Shown: in pieces, positions 8,760-18,446 of the stretch
Layout of the letters: every line of letters begins with the position of its first letter
Numbering within the stretch: position 1 is the first letter of the stretch
Assembly (NCBI RefSeq): GCF_000383855.1
Contig: NZ_KB912877.1
Coordinates: 2,468,732-2,532,731, forward strand
DNA: 64,000 bases
Reading direction: 5' to 3'
Origin: Methylobacter marinus A45
Lineage (GTDB): Bacteria > Pseudomonadota > Gammaproteobacteria > Methylococcales > Methylomonadaceae
Made by a program: the position numbers and the translations under genes
The notes under the pieces: generated by a model
What the model was told of the DNA's origin: nothing
The model's database searches: none
The model's input: only the letters and a program-made list of their open reading frames with translations

Positions 8760-10951
8760 GCCTGTATCCTCCAGCAATAATGGATTTTCGGATTGCGGGC
8801 AAAATCCTCGGGGATAGTGGCTGCGGTAATATCCTCGATCATTAGCCCGGACAAGGCGGGCCTGTCGAGTTTAAAACGCCTGAAATTAGTCGAGAAGTAT
8901 AAAATGCCGTCCGGCGCCAGCAGTGACATGGCATGCTTGATCAAAGACACATGATCGGTTTGCACATCAAACACGTTATCCATGCGTTTTGAATTGGAAA
9001 AAGTCGGCGGGTCGAGAAAAATCAAATCATATTGCCGGCAATAAGGTTGTTTGGCTTCAGTTGCCAGCCATTCCAGGCAGTCGGCCTGGATGAATTCATG
9101 GTCGCCCTGTACGTTATTCAATTGCAGATTCTTTTTTGCCCAGTTCAGATAGGTATGGGACATATCGACTGTTGTGGTCGATCGGGCGCCGCCGACGGCG
9201 GCATGTACGGTCGCGCTGCCGGTATAGGCAAACAGATTCAAGAAGCGTTTGCCCCGGGCTTGTTTCTGGATCATCAGGCGAATAGGCCGGTGATCCAGAA
9301 ACAAGCCGGTATCCAGATAATCTTCAAAATTGACCTGTAATTTGCAACCGCCCTCTTCGATGATATAAAAAACGCCGGAGTCGCTGTGTTTTTCATACTG
9401 CTCGGTACTTTTTTGCTTGCGGCGGATTTTCAGGAACACCTGGTTCGGACTGATCTGCAGTACGCGTGGTATTTCCGCCAGCACGCCGGCCAGGCGCTGA
9501 TCGGCCTTGTGCTGATCAATACTTTTGGGTGGTTCGTATTCCTGTACGTTGACCCAGGTTTGCTCGCCCTGATAAATATCAACAGCGACCGCATACTCCG
9601 GTAAATCGGCGTCATAAACGCGATAGCAGCTGATCCGGTTTTGCCTGGCCCATTTGGAAAGCTTTTTAAGGTTCTTTTTAAGCCGGTTGGAAAACATGTC
9701 GGCACCGGCATCGGCGGACTGTTTCTTGCTGGTCTCGGTGATTTGGCTCAGCCGTTCTTCCTGCGTTTTGGCTTTAGGCGTAAAAAAAGCGTTGTCTTCA
9801 ACGGTAAAGCGCAGAAGCTTGCATTCGAGCGCGCCGTTGAACAGCGTAATTGGTTTTTGCGAACGTATCCCCAAGCGAAAGCCCAACTCCGGGTTGCTGA
9901 TGATCATGGCGGCTTTCCAGCCGGTAAAATGCGCTTTCAGGATATCGCCGAAGCGCTTATACAACGCGGCCGTATCCTCTTCGCTGCCGAGCCGTTCGCC
10001 ATAAGGCGGATTACAGATGACCAGTCCAGGCTTCCAGCTTTCCGCTGGCTGAGCATCGCCGATATCACGACGCTCGACATGGATTTTATGTTGCAGACCG
10101 GCATTGGTGATATGCGTTAAGGCGGCATTGATCGTGTGGCGGTTCTGATCGAAACCAACGATGACAGGCATGTTTTCAAGCCCGGTTATTTTACGCTGTT
10201 CGGCTTCCGCGCGCAGTTTCTTCCAGCTTTCGGCATCGTGTTTTTTCCAGCCTATAAAGCCGAAATAATCACGCAGCAGACCCGGCGCATAATCGGCGAC
10301 GATCATCGCACCTTCCAACAACAAGGTGCCCGAGCCGCACATCGGGTCGATCAGTGATCCCTGTCGCCGGGCGATTTCAGGCCAGCCGCTCCGCAACAGC
10401 ATGGCAGCGGCCAGGTTTTCCTTGATTGGAGCCTTGATGTTGATATCGCGATATCCGCGCCGATGCAGGCTTTCGCCGGAAAGGTCCAGGCTGAGTTGTG
10501 CCGTGGTTCCATGCAAATAAACATTGATGCGGATATCGGGCTGTTCGGTATTGATGCTCGGGCGCTTTTGAAATTTGGCGCGCATCTGGTCGACAATCGC
10601 ATCCTTAACTTTTAAGGCACCAAAATGCGTATTGTTAATGACTGGCGAGTTCTTGGCGCTGAACGAGACAGCGAAGCTGCCTTCCGGCCGTAAATGCTCA
10701 AACCAGTTGATTTTCTTGACGCCGTAGTACAGGTCGTCCTGGGTTTTCACTTCAAAAGAGCTCAGGACCAGTAAAACCCGGTTTGCCGTTCTGGACCATA
10801 AACAAGCCCGGTAGGCTGTTTCCAGGCTGCCTTCAAATGCGACGCCCGCCATGGTTGGCTTGGTATTCTTGATGCCGAGAGCCTGGAGTTCTTCGGTAAG
10901 AATAGTCTCCATTGCTTTGGGTGTCGTGGCAAATAATTGATAAGTAGGCAT
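8756..10951 (-). CDS. rlmKL: Bifunctional 23S rRNA methyltransferase RlmKL (m7G2069 / m2G2445)
   Basis: 731 aa, a fusion of two SAM-dependent methyltransferases as in gammaproteobacteria. The N-terminal THUMP plus RlmL half shows IDPMCGSGTLLLEGAM and the m2G catalytic motif NPPYGERL. The C-terminal RlmK half shows FLNLFAYTGSATVHA, then FLDPPTFSNSKRM. The start MPTYQLFATTPKAME is favoured: it matches the family N-terminus, and the longer ORF adds 26 basic residues with no similarity. Both activities modify the peptidyl-transferase region of 23S rRNA, and the fused enzyme is also known to unwind helix 74. Confidence 0.95.
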   Translation of the reverse strand: MPTYQLFATTPKAMETILTEELQALGIKNTKPTMAGVAFEGSLETAYRACLWSRTANRVLLVLSSFEVKTQDDLYYGVKKINWFEHLRPEGSFAVSFSAKNSPVINNTHFGALKVKDAIVDQMRAKFQKRPSINTEQPDIRINVYLHGTTAQLSLDLSGESLHRRGYRDINIKAPIKENLAAAMLLRSGWPEIARRQGSLIDPMCGSGTLLLEGAMIVADYAPGLLRDYFGFIGWKKHDAESWKKLRAEAEQRKITGLENMPVIVGFDQNRHTINAALTHITNAGLQHKIHVERRDIGDAQPAESWKPGLVICNPPYGERLGSEEDTAALYKRFGDILKAHFTGWKAAMIISNPELGFRLGIRSQKPITLFNGALECKLLRFTVEDNAFFTPKAKTQEERLSQITETSKKQSADAGADMFSNRLKKNLKKLSKWARQNRISCYRVYDADLPEYAVAVDIYQGEQTWVNVQEYEPPKSIDQHKADQRLAGVLAEIPRVLQISPNQVFLKIRRKQKSTEQYEKHSDSGVFYIIEEGGCKLQVNFEDYLDTGLFLDHRPIRLMIQKQARGKRFLNLFAYTGSATVHAAVGGARSTTTVDMSHTYLNWAKKNLQLNNVQGDHEFIQADCLEWLATEAKQPYCRQYDLIFLDPPTFSNSKRMDNVFDVQTDHVSLIKHAMSLLAPDGILYFSTNFRRFKLDRPALSGLMIEDITAATIPEDFARNPKIHYCWRIQA

Positions 10952-11083
10952 GGTCAAACAAGGCTGGGGAAATATCGGTTGGCTATCGGCTTTAGCATGG
11001 CTTCTCGGCCGATAGCCCCTATAAGGCAAGGTTTTAAACTGGCGGATTATGCGCCACGCAGGTGTTTTGGATGTTAGCTTTGT

Positions 11084-11563
11084 TTATTGAACTTTGATCA
11101 GTTCAACGTCAAAGATCAAAGCGGCGTTCGGACCGATTGCGCGGCCTGCGCCATGAGCGCCATAAGCTAAGTCCGAAGGGATGTAAAAGCGGTATTTAGC
11201 GCCTTCCTGCATTAATTGAACGCCTTCGGTCCAGCCGGCGATGACCCGGTTTAAGGGGAATGTGGCAGGCTCGCCCCTGCTGTAGGAACTGTCAAACTCT
11301 TCACCGTCAATCGTTGTGCCTTTGTAATGTACCGTGACATTATCGGTGGCCGAAGGCGTCGCGCCCTCGCCTTTTTTCAGGATTTCGTATTGCAGGCCGC
11401 TCGCGGTTGTGATGATATTGGGTTTCTTGGCGTTTTCCGCCAGAAATGCTTCGCCAGCGGCTTTATTTTCTTCGGGTGTAGTGGCGTTAGCCATTGAAAA
11501 CATAGTGATTCCTATAAGAATGATGGTGATAACAGAAAGAATTCGAGTTTGAAGTTTTCTCAC
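11084..11563 (-). CDS. FKBP-type peptidyl-prolyl cis-trans isomerase, exported
   Basis: 159 aa. The N-terminal hydrophobic stretch ILSVITIILIGITMFSMANA is a signal peptide. A short linker (TPEENKAAGEAFLAENAKK) resembles the dimerisation tail of FklB/Mip proteins. The C-terminal FKBP domain contains VTVHYKGTTIDGEEFDSSY, then VIAGWTEGVQLM and IPSDLAYG, the conserved active-site residues of the fold. It probably helps fold periplasmic or outer-membrane proteins. It is a single gene with AT-rich flanks. Confidence 0.92.
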   Translation of the reverse strand: MRKLQTRILSVITIILIGITMFSMANATTPEENKAAGEAFLAENAKKPNIITTASGLQYEILKKGEGATPSATDNVTVHYKGTTIDGEEFDSSYSRGEPATFPLNRVIAGWTEGVQLMQEGAKYRFYIPSDLAYGAHGAGRAIGPNAALIFDVELIKVQ

Positions 11564-11629
11564 GGTTTTCCCCCTTTTATGGCGTTAATGTGAAGCGGGT
11601 AGTTTACCAAAAAAACCGGCTGTTGCCGT

Positions 11630-12202
11630 TTAATTCTTGTTACAGGTACTTAATTGGTTTTGAAATATTTGCGCCCGCCTGGCTACTTTGTTGGCGACCT
11701 GCATTAACCAGGGCTTCTTCAAATAGTTTTTGCGTTGATAACCGCCGTGGCCCTCGTGGTAGGCGAGGTATAAATTTCTTGTGTCCCATTTTGGTATGCC
11801 CAGCTTCTTGTAACTGATATTGCAGTACCAGCCGATGAAATCAGCGGCATCGTCAAATTCGTCGCGATCAGCCCACCAACTGCCGGCGTTATTGATATAG
11901 CTGTCCCAGGTTTCGTCTTTCGCCTGCGCATAGCCATAGGCACTGCTGGCTCTGAACCAGGGAATAATACCCAGCAGCCAGGGGCGGGGCGGCCGTGCAT
12001 CGGCGACAAAATGCGACTCCTGATGCATGATGGCCATCTGGACATGAACAGGCACGCCCCATCGCTCAAATGACTTTCTGGCATGGTCATGCCAGTTATC
12101 TTTTTCCTTGAAAGTCACGCAGATATTGTCGCTGTTTTTAGGGGGCATAGCCATGCAGGCTGTTAGAGAAAGTAGCAGGGGCAGAATGAGCGGTTTCTTC
12201 AT
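11630..12202 (-). CDS. Lipoprotein with lytic-transglycosylase (SLT-like) domain
   Basis: 190 aa from the Met in MKKPLILPLLLSLTACMAM. This gives a short lipoprotein signal with lipobox LTAC, so Cys is lipidated; the longer ORF adds 25 doubtful residues. The domain has the transglycosylase pattern MAIMHQESHFVADARPP, with the likely catalytic Glu in HQES. Further on are SAYGYAQAKDETWDSY and LYLAYHEGHGGYQ. It would cleave peptidoglycan at the outer-membrane inner face. It resembles the MltC-like SLT group but is shorter than E. coli MltC. Confidence 0.85.
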   Translation of the reverse strand: MKKPLILPLLLSLTACMAMPPKNSDNICVTFKEKDNWHDHARKSFERWGVPVHVQMAIMHQESHFVADARPPRPWLLGIIPWFRASSAYGYAQAKDETWDSYINNAGSWWADRDEFDDAADFIGWYCNISYKKLGIPKWDTRNLYLAYHEGHGGYQRKNYLKKPWLMQVANKVARRAQIFQNQLSTCNKN

Positions 12203-12349
12203 GATAAAGCACGGAATTGAAAAACTGAAGACTATAGACAGAGTTAGAAAAAACAACCGATAATACGAACTCAGCAATATAATGACATGTCATAGTCTTG
12301 TACAGCAAGCAAGCTGCCATAAACTGATAATCAAGCAAGGAAACCTCAG

Positions 12350-12958
12350 ATGTACTATGTAAAACGACCTTACCGTAAAAATTTAACATCGCATGGTTTG
12401 ATTTATATGAGGGGGGAAGCGCGGGAAATTACCGTTAGAAACTTATCCATAACCGGGGCGCTTGCCGAATTGAACTGCAGGCAGGGTTATGAAAGTGCTG
12501 AGGCTATTTACGAGGTCATTTCGGCGTCGACAATGATAGATGTACGCTTTCCGGAAATGTGTTTAGTTGGCAATGCGGAGATCGTCAGAGTCGACATGGA
12601 TGACGAACATACTTTTATTGCCATGGAGTTTAAGCGTATTTGCCATGATGTTGATGATCAGCCGTATAAGAAAAATTTTTACAGTAAATACATGGCGGCG
12701 CCGGGGCGTATCCGGTTAAATGACGAATATTTGGAATTTACCACCGTCAATGTTTCGGCGGACGGTTTAATGATTCGTCTGTCTGAAGCCATAGCCGTCG
12801 AAGCAGGCATGAAAGCCCAGTTTGAATTTGAGCAGCTGGAACTGGAAGGAGAGGTTCAAATCCTGTCGGTTGACGCCGCCGATGCCGGGATAGTGATCGG
12901 GTTAAAGTATCTGTATATCGTCAATACGGCTGTGAACGGCGCTCCCTTCTTGATCTGA
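12350..12958 (+). CDS. Tandem PilZ-domain protein (c-di-GMP receptor candidate)
   Basis: 202 aa. Two PilZ-like modules can be read. In the first, KRPYRKNL is followed by VRNLSITGALAEL (NxSxxG). In the second, PGRIRLNDEYLEF is followed by TVNVSADGLMIRL (NxSxxG again). The Arg-rich segment plus (D/N)xSxxG is the c-di-GMP-binding signature, though in module 2 the arginines are sparser. It has no signal peptide or membrane segment. The 3' 57 nt overlap the convergent hydrolase gene. A GGDEF/EAL protein is encoded elsewhere in this window, but no direct link is visible. Confidence 0.8.
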   Translation: MYYVKRPYRKNLTSHGLIYMRGEAREITVRNLSITGALAELNCRQGYESAEAIYEVISASTMIDVRFPEMCLVGNAEIVRVDMDDEHTFIAMEFKRICHDVDDQPYKKNFYSKYMAAPGRIRLNDEYLEFTTVNVSADGLMIRLSEAIAVEAGMKAQFEFEQLELEGEVQILSVDAADAGIVIGLKYLYIVNTAVNGAPFLI

Positions 12959-13750
12959 AACAAATTGCATAACCTCTTGCCACCAAGGCATGCCGGGAGC
13001 CAATGGCAGATCGTTGTGGTTGGAGCCCTTAAAGCGCCAGCGCTTCTTGCGGTGCCGCAGTGAATCGAACAGCCTGTCGCCGTATTTAACGGGAATGATT
13101 TCATCGGCTTCGGCCAGAACAACCGCCGTGCTTCCCATGTAGTCCTGCAGATTTTTGCTGTTGTCGTACCGATCCCGGATTAGCCATTTGGCCAGCAAAA
13201 ACCGGTAATGATGGTGGGCGATATTAGCCATGCTGTCAAACGGCGTGATTAACACAATGCCTTTCACCGCCACTTCGCCGCTGGCCACAATGCCTGAAAC
13301 GATGCCGCTGCCGAGCGATTCGCCCCAGAGAAACAGCGGGCCGCCAAAGTCATGCAAAGCCTGTTTAGCCGTTTCAATGCCATTTGAAATCAAGACTGTT
13401 TCCGAAGGCTTGCCCGTTCGGGCTCCATAGCCCGGGTATTCGGCCAGGATGACGCGATAACCGAGCGGTTCCAGGGCTTGCGAATAATAAATACGATTGA
13501 TTGCCGAGCCGGCGTTACCGTGGAAAACGATGACCGTACCTCTGTCAGTTTCCGGGGGTGTTTGCGAGATCAGTCCGAGATAATCATCATTCGTTGGCCA
13601 GAGTTTGAGGTTCAATTGCCGGGCCAGTTCCTGTTGCCGTTCTGGCGCGTGCTGAGCGGGGAAGTAGATCATTTTTCGCTGAAACAGAAAAACGACCAGC
13701 AACAGGAGCAAATAAAGCAATAGCAGCGACAACATGCGCTTGGCGGCCAC
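12902..13750 (-). CDS. Alpha/beta hydrolase (BEM46/S33-like), membrane anchored
   Basis: 282 aa. A single N-terminal hydrophobic anchor (LSLLLLYLLLLLVVFLFQR) is followed by an alpha/beta-hydrolase domain. VIVFHGNAGSAINR forms the oxyanion region, LFLWGESLGSG the nucleophile elbow with Ser, AEADEIIPVKYG the acid, and FKGSNHNDLPL the His. Substrate unknown. It follows ybiB by 12 nt and probably belongs to the ctaB-ybiB operon. Its C-terminal 19 codons lie opposite the PilZ gene. Confidence 0.88.
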   Translation of the reverse strand: MAAKRMLSLLLLYLLLLLVVFLFQRKMIYFPAQHAPERQQELARQLNLKLWPTNDDYLGLISQTPPETDRGTVIVFHGNAGSAINRIYYSQALEPLGYRVILAEYPGYGARTGKPSETVLISNGIETAKQALHDFGGPLFLWGESLGSGIVSGIVASGEVAVKGIVLITPFDSMANIAHHHYRFLLAKWLIRDRYDNSKNLQDYMGSTAVVLAEADEIIPVKYGDRLFDSLRHRKKRWRFKGSNHNDLPLAPGMPWWQEVMQFVSDQEGSAVHSRIDDIQIL

Positions 13751-13762
13751 GGATAGAGCGGA

Positions 13763-14788
13763 TTAAGAACCTGCGTACTTTTGCTTATCCCTGCCTGTCC
13801 AGTAAGCCGCGGCCAGTTCGTGCGCCTGCTGCTGGGTTTCGGCCTTGCCTAACAGTTTCAGCGCAATTGCCGCCGTGCCTATGATGGCGGCTTCGGCAAA
13901 TTCGTCATCGATTTTGCCCCGCCAGATCAAAGCCAGCTGTCGCGGGTCGAGTAATTCCGGTTTGACATGGCGGTGAGTGAATAAAGCCGGCCAGTTTTCG
14001 TCCGATAATTGCCCTTCGTGGACGCTTTGTACCAGGCAGTCCATGTCGGGATTACGTTCGGTCTCGCCGCCTTCGCCTTTCAACACGGCCATATGCGGTT
14101 GATTCAACAAGGCGGCGGCTTGCTGGTGGACCGGTCGGTAGCCGGGATGGAAGATGCCCTGAATGCTGTAGTCGGCATTAAAAGGATTCAAAAGCCGGAC
14201 CAGCGTATGAACCGGTGAACGCAAGCCCAGTATCGGACGCAGTTCTATAATCTCATGCAGTTTCGGACAGAAATGTTCCAGCGACAGGTAACTGAAATGA
14301 TGTTGCTCGATTTGTTGTGCGGCTTCGGCTATGGAATGGGCGTGCTGAATGCCTAAAAACTTGAGCACATCCTGTGTGTAGATCCTGCCGGCCGTATGGC
14401 CTTCCGCGCCATGCATGAAAACCTTGATGCCATTTTCGGCCAGTAACAGGGCAGATAGCAGAAACCAGGGCAGATGGCGGCGTTTACCGGCATACGAAGA
14501 CCAGTCCAGATCGACGGTGGCGGCAGGGCCGACAAGATCAAATGATTCTCGGGCTGCTTGGGCAAAGCCCGCCAATTCTTCCGGCGTTTCCTCCTTAACC
14601 CGCATCAGCATCAAAAAAGCGCCCAGCTGAATCGGCTGCACTTCTTCCGCCAGAATCATTTTCATGGCCTGATAGGCTTCATCCTGCGTCAGCGGCCTCG
14701 AACCTTTCTTGCCCTTGCCGAGAATACGTATGTATTCGGCGAACGGATGTTCCGGATGCGGCGTCTGCTCGTGATGTGTCAATTTCAT
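13763..14788 (-). CDS. ybiB: YbiB/TrpD2-family glycosyl transferase-like protein
   Basis: 341 aa with the anthranilate-phosphoribosyltransferase fold. The N-terminal helical domain ([20 protein letters not shown]) is followed by AAAL-type repeats and [17 protein letters not shown]. It lacks the TrpD phosphoribosyl-pyrophosphate glycine loop (GTGGD), as in YbiB, which binds nucleic acid and is linked to the SOS response. It is not a tryptophan enzyme. The start overlaps the ctaB stop (ATGA), which indicates coupling. Confidence 0.87.
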   Translation of the reverse strand: MKLTHHEQTPHPEHPFAEYIRILGKGKKGSRPLTQDEAYQAMKMILAEEVQPIQLGAFLMLMRVKEETPEELAGFAQAARESFDLVGPAATVDLDWSSYAGKRRHLPWFLLSALLLAENGIKVFMHGAEGHTAGRIYTQDVLKFLGIQHAHSIAEAAQQIEQHHFSYLSLEHFCPKLHEIIELRPILGLRSPVHTLVRLLNPFNADYSIQGIFHPGYRPVHQQAAALLNQPHMAVLKGEGGETERNPDMDCLVQSVHEGQLSDENWPALFTHRHVKPELLDPRQLALIWRGKIDDEFAEAAIIGTAAIALKLLGKAETQQQAHELAAAYWTGRDKQKYAGS

Positions 14789-15672
14789 AAGGTTAATACC
14801 ACATAATGGTCGATTAATAGGGCGGCAAACATAACCATTAAATAAATAATCGAATAGCCGAAAGTTCGCATGGCGGTTCTGTCATCTTTCCGGCGCATCA
14901 TCAAAATGGCGAAATAAATAAAGCCGAGGCCTAACGGTACGGCAGTCGCCACATAGATCAGTCCGCTCATGCCAGTCAGATAAGGCAGTAACGTCACGAT
15001 CAACAATAGTACGGTATAGAGCAGAATATGCAACCGGGTAAATTCCGGGCCGTGCGTAACCGGCAGCATCGGGATTTCAACTTTGGCATATTCTTCGCGG
15101 CGGGCAATGGCCAGCGCCCAGAAATGCGGTGGTGTCCAGACGAAAATGATCAAAAACAGCAGCAGCGCATAAGGATGTAATTCGCCGGTCATGGCGCACC
15201 AGCCAAGCAGGGGCGGCGCCGCACCGGCGGCGCCGCCGATCACGATGTTCTGCGGTGTCATTCTTTTCAGGTAGACGGTATAGATAATGGCATAGCCGAT
15301 CAATGACAGAAAAGTCAGCACCGCCGTCAGCGGGTTGACCATGAAAATCAACAGCGCCATCGCAATTACGCCTAGGACCAGGGCGAAAATAATGACATTC
15401 CTGGAACTCAATTCGCCTTTCGGCAAGGGCCGGTTTTGCGTGCGCTTCATCTCCGCATCAGCTTTCTGATCGATGAAATGATTGATGGCCGCCGCCGAAG
15501 AGGCCGCCAGCGCGATGCCTACAGTGCTGTAAATAAGCGTGTCCAGGGGCGGCATGCCTGGCACCGCCAGCAACATGCCGACAACCGCGGTAAACACGAT
15601 CAGCGCAACCACCTTCGGTTTGCACAGCTCAAGATAGTTTCGCCAGGAGAGCAGGGTAGAGTCGCTTGTCAT
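14785..15672 (-). CDS. ctaB: Protoheme IX farnesyltransferase (heme O synthase)
   Basis: 295 aa, polytopic UbiA-family prenyltransferase that converts heme B and farnesyl diphosphate to heme O for terminal oxidases. The prenyl-binding motif is [19 protein letters not shown] near residue 65. A second acidic region lies in the loop after [19 protein letters not shown]. About eight or nine membrane helices are visible. It is the first gene of a ctaB-ybiB-hydrolase set. No cytochrome oxidase genes are adjacent. Confidence 0.95.
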   Translation of the reverse strand: MTSDSTLLSWRNYLELCKPKVVALIVFTAVVGMLLAVPGMPPLDTLIYSTVGIALAASSAAAINHFIDQKADAEMKRTQNRPLPKGELSSRNVIIFALVLGVIAMALLIFMVNPLTAVLTFLSLIGYAIIYTVYLKRMTPQNIVIGGAAGAAPPLLGWCAMTGELHPYALLLFLIIFVWTPPHFWALAIARREEYAKVEIPMLPVTHGPEFTRLHILLYTVLLLIVTLLPYLTGMSGLIYVATAVPLGLGFIYFAILMMRRKDDRTAMRTFGYSIIYLMVMFAALLIDHYVVLTL

Positions 15673-15772
15673 TATTTAATAAATTCCAACTTTTTCATTA
15701 TTGTATAGAATACCGTGAACTATTAATTATTGAAATAGTCGGAAGCGCTACCATTTACATAAAGAGGGAGTT

Positions 15773-17143
15773 ATGAAGAATCGATTACTGTTTGCCATAT
15801 TGTTATGCCTGCCGGTCTTTGCCAGCAGCGCCGAGACAAAGGTCTCCGAGCGGGTTTTAGGGAATGGATTAAAAGTTCTGGTCAAGGAAGACCATAGATC
15901 TCCGGTCGTGGTTTCCCAGGTCTGGTACAAAGTCGGATCCAGTTACGAGCCGGGCGGCATTACCGGCATCTCTCATATGCTTGAACATATGATGTTCAAA
16001 GGCACGGACAAGCATCCGCCCGGTGAATTCTCGCGCATCATCGCCGAAAATGGCGGCGATGAAAATGCCTTTACCGGCCAGGATTACACGGCCTATTTCC
16101 AGACCATGGAGAAATCCCGGCTGGAAGTCAGTTTTGAACTGGAAGCGGATAGAATGCGCAACCTGAATTTGCTCGATGAAGAACTGAAGAAAGAACTGCA
16201 AGTGGTAACCGAAGAACGCAGGATGCGTACCGACGACAAGCCGCGGGCCAAAATGCAGGAATACTTTATGGCCATGGCGCATACCAACAGCCCTTACAAG
16301 AACCCCGTGATCGGCTGGCCCGCCGATATCGCCAGTTACACCGTGGAGGATCTTCAGGCCTGGTACCAGCGCTGGTATGCGCCGAACAATGCGACGCTGG
16401 TCGTTGTCGGCGATGTCGAACCGAAGGCGGTCTTCAAACTGGCCGAGAAATACTTCGCCCCGCTGAAGCCCAGCGAGATCAAACCGCTGAAGCCGCGGAC
16501 CGAAGTCGAACAGATCGGCGTCAGGCGGATGACGATCAAACTGCCGGCAAAACTGCCTTACATCATCATGGGCTATAAAGTACCCAGCCTGAAAACCGCG
16601 GAACAGGAGTGGGAGGCCTATGCGCTGGAAGTTCTGGCCGGCGTGCTGGATGGTGGCAATAGTGCCCGGCTGGCGTCAGAGTTGGTGCGCGGCAAGCAAA
16701 TCGCGGTTTCGGCCGGCGCCGGGTATGATCTGACATCCCGGTTATCGGACCTGTTCGTACTGGAGGCGACCCCGGCCCAAGGTAAGACGGTGGAAGACCT
16801 GGAGTCGGCGTTGATGGAGGAAGTAACCAAACTGCAAAACGAATTGATCAGTAAAGAAGAACTGCAGCGCATCAAGGCGCAGGTATTGGCCAGCGACGTT
16901 TACGAGCGTGATTCGATGTTCTACCAGGCCATGCAGTTGGGCATGACCGAAACGGTCGGACTAGGTTGGCAGAAAGTGGACGAATATGTCGATAAGGTCA
17001 ATCAGGTGACGGCGGAGCAGGTGCGTGAGGTCGCCCGTAAATATCTGATTAAAGACCGGCTGAATATCGCTTACCTGGAACCTCAGCCAATCAACGAAAA
17101 CAAAGTCAGCCCAACAACCCAAGGAGAGCATGATGCGCGCTAG
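15773..17143 (+). CDS. M16-family zinc peptidase, catalytic member
   Basis: 456 aa. A signal peptide (MKNRLLFAILLCLPVFASSA) leads into a pitrilysin/M16 domain. The inverted zinc motif HMLEH lies at residues 68-72 (GISHMLEHMMFKGT), and the third zinc ligand Glu is near 147-148 in ELQVVTEERRM. The second half holds the usual inactive repeat with DGGNSARLASELVRG. It is periplasmic and likely degrades peptides or processes a partner substrate. GAGGGAG lies a few bases before the ATG. The second M16 gene overlaps its 3' end, forming the usual active/inactive pair. Confidence 0.93.
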   Translation: MKNRLLFAILLCLPVFASSAETKVSERVLGNGLKVLVKEDHRSPVVVSQVWYKVGSSYEPGGITGISHMLEHMMFKGTDKHPPGEFSRIIAENGGDENAFTGQDYTAYFQTMEKSRLEVSFELEADRMRNLNLLDEELKKELQVVTEERRMRTDDKPRAKMQEYFMAMAHTNSPYKNPVIGWPADIASYTVEDLQAWYQRWYAPNNATLVVVGDVEPKAVFKLAEKYFAPLKPSEIKPLKPRTEVEQIGVRRMTIKLPAKLPYIIMGYKVPSLKTAEQEWEAYALEVLAGVLDGGNSARLASELVRGKQIAVSAGAGYDLTSRLSDLFVLEATPAQGKTVEDLESALMEEVTKLQNELISKEELQRIKAQVLASDVYERDSMFYQAMQLGMTETVGLGWQKVDEYVDKVNQVTAEQVREVARKYLIKDRLNIAYLEPQPINENKVSPTTQGEHDAR

Positions 17144-18446
17144 TTTGATAAGTCTCGTTTTTTTATTGTTCAGTCAGACGGTCTGGTCGGCGGCCAAGAT
17201 AGAACACTGGCAAACGGCCCAGGGAAGCCGGGTTTATTATGTCCAAACCGAAGGCTTGCCGATGGCCGATATTCAGGTTGCCTTTGATGCCGGCAGCGCG
17301 CGCGACGGCGCCCAGTTGGGTATTGCGGCGCTGACATCGGCGTTACTGGATACCGGGGCCGGCGACTGGAATGCCGATGAAATCGCGCAACGTTTTGAAA
17401 GCGTCGGCGCGGTTGTAGGATCGGGCATTTCCGATGACATGGCCTGGGTATCGCTGCGCACATTGACCGATCAAAAACTATTCGATAAAGCGCTGGAAAC
17501 GCTGCAGGCCATTCTAACCAGACCGGCTTTCAACGAAGCTGATTTTCAACGTGAAAAAAGCCGAACCCTGGCCGCGCTGAAACAACGCGAAGAATCACCG
17601 GCTCAAATAGCGCGTATCGCCTTTTACAAGGCTATCTACGGGGATCACCCTTATGCGCATCCCAGTGATGGAATCATTGAAACCGTGAGCGGTTTTAATG
17701 CCGATGATCTGCGCGAGTTTTACCGGAAATACTATGTGGCTGCCAACGCCATTGTCGTGATAGTCGGCGATTTGAACAGAAAGCAGGCGGAACAAACGGC
17801 GGAAAGACTGGTTGCCGATCTGCCGGCAGGACAAAAACCCGAGCCGCTGCCAGAAGTGACGATGCCGCTGAAAGCGACGCAACGGCATACCGACTTTCCT
17901 TCCTCGCAAACGCATGTGCTGGCGGGCATGCCCGGCACTTACCGCAAGGATGACGATTATTTCGACCTGTTTGTCGGCAATCATATTCTGGGCGGAGCCG
18001 TTCTGGTGTCCAGGCTTTTTAATGAAATCAGGGAAAAACGGGGGCTGGCCTACAGCGCATCCAGCTCATTCATGCCGATGTTCAGAAAGGGGCCGTTTGT
18101 AATGAGCCTGCAAACACGTAATGACCAGACCCAGGAAGCGCTGGAAGTGCTCAATAAAACTCTGCAGGAGTTCATCGAGAAGGGGCCGACAGAAACCGAG
18201 CTGACGGCTGCCCAGAAAAATATCACCGGCGGTTTCGCGATGCGTTTCGATACCAACAAGGAACTGGTCAATTATGTAGCCATGATCGGTTTTTATGAGC
18301 TACCGCTGGATTATCTGGATACGTTCCAGCAAAAAGTTGAGCAGGTGACAGCCGCTTCGATCCGTGATGCGTTTAAACGCCGCATCGATCCGCAATTGCT
18401 GCAAACCGTTACGGTGGGCGGAAATCAGGCGAAAAGTGAAAAATAA
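17130..18446 (+). CDS. M16-family peptidase-like protein, non-catalytic partner
   Basis: 438 aa with signal peptide (LISLVFLLFSQTVWSA). The M16 fold is clear (IQVAFDAGSARDGAQLGIA, then EIREKRGLAYSASSSF with the conserved Arg/Tyr). However, the place of HxxEH reads GIAALTSALLDTG, so the zinc site is lost. Such subunits pair with the active M16 protein upstream. The start is either ATG at 17130 or the next codon at 17133, which has the better spacing from AGGAG. It overlaps the upstream gene by up to 14 nt. Confidence 0.92.
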   Translation: MMRASLISLVFLLFSQTVWSAAKIEHWQTAQGSRVYYVQTEGLPMADIQVAFDAGSARDGAQLGIAALTSALLDTGAGDWNADEIAQRFESVGAVVGSGISDDMAWVSLRTLTDQKLFDKALETLQAILTRPAFNEADFQREKSRTLAALKQREESPAQIARIAFYKAIYGDHPYAHPSDGIIETVSGFNADDLREFYRKYYVAANAIVVIVGDLNRKQAEQTAERLVADLPAGQKPEPLPEVTMPLKATQRHTDFPSSQTHVLAGMPGTYRKDDDYFDLFVGNHILGGAVLVSRLFNEIREKRGLAYSASSSFMPMFRKGPFVMSLQTRNDQTQEALEVLNKTLQEFIEKGPTETELTAAQKNITGGFAMRFDTNKELVNYVAMIGFYELPLDYLDTFQQKVEQVTAASIRDAFKRRIDPQLLQTVTVGGNQAKSEK

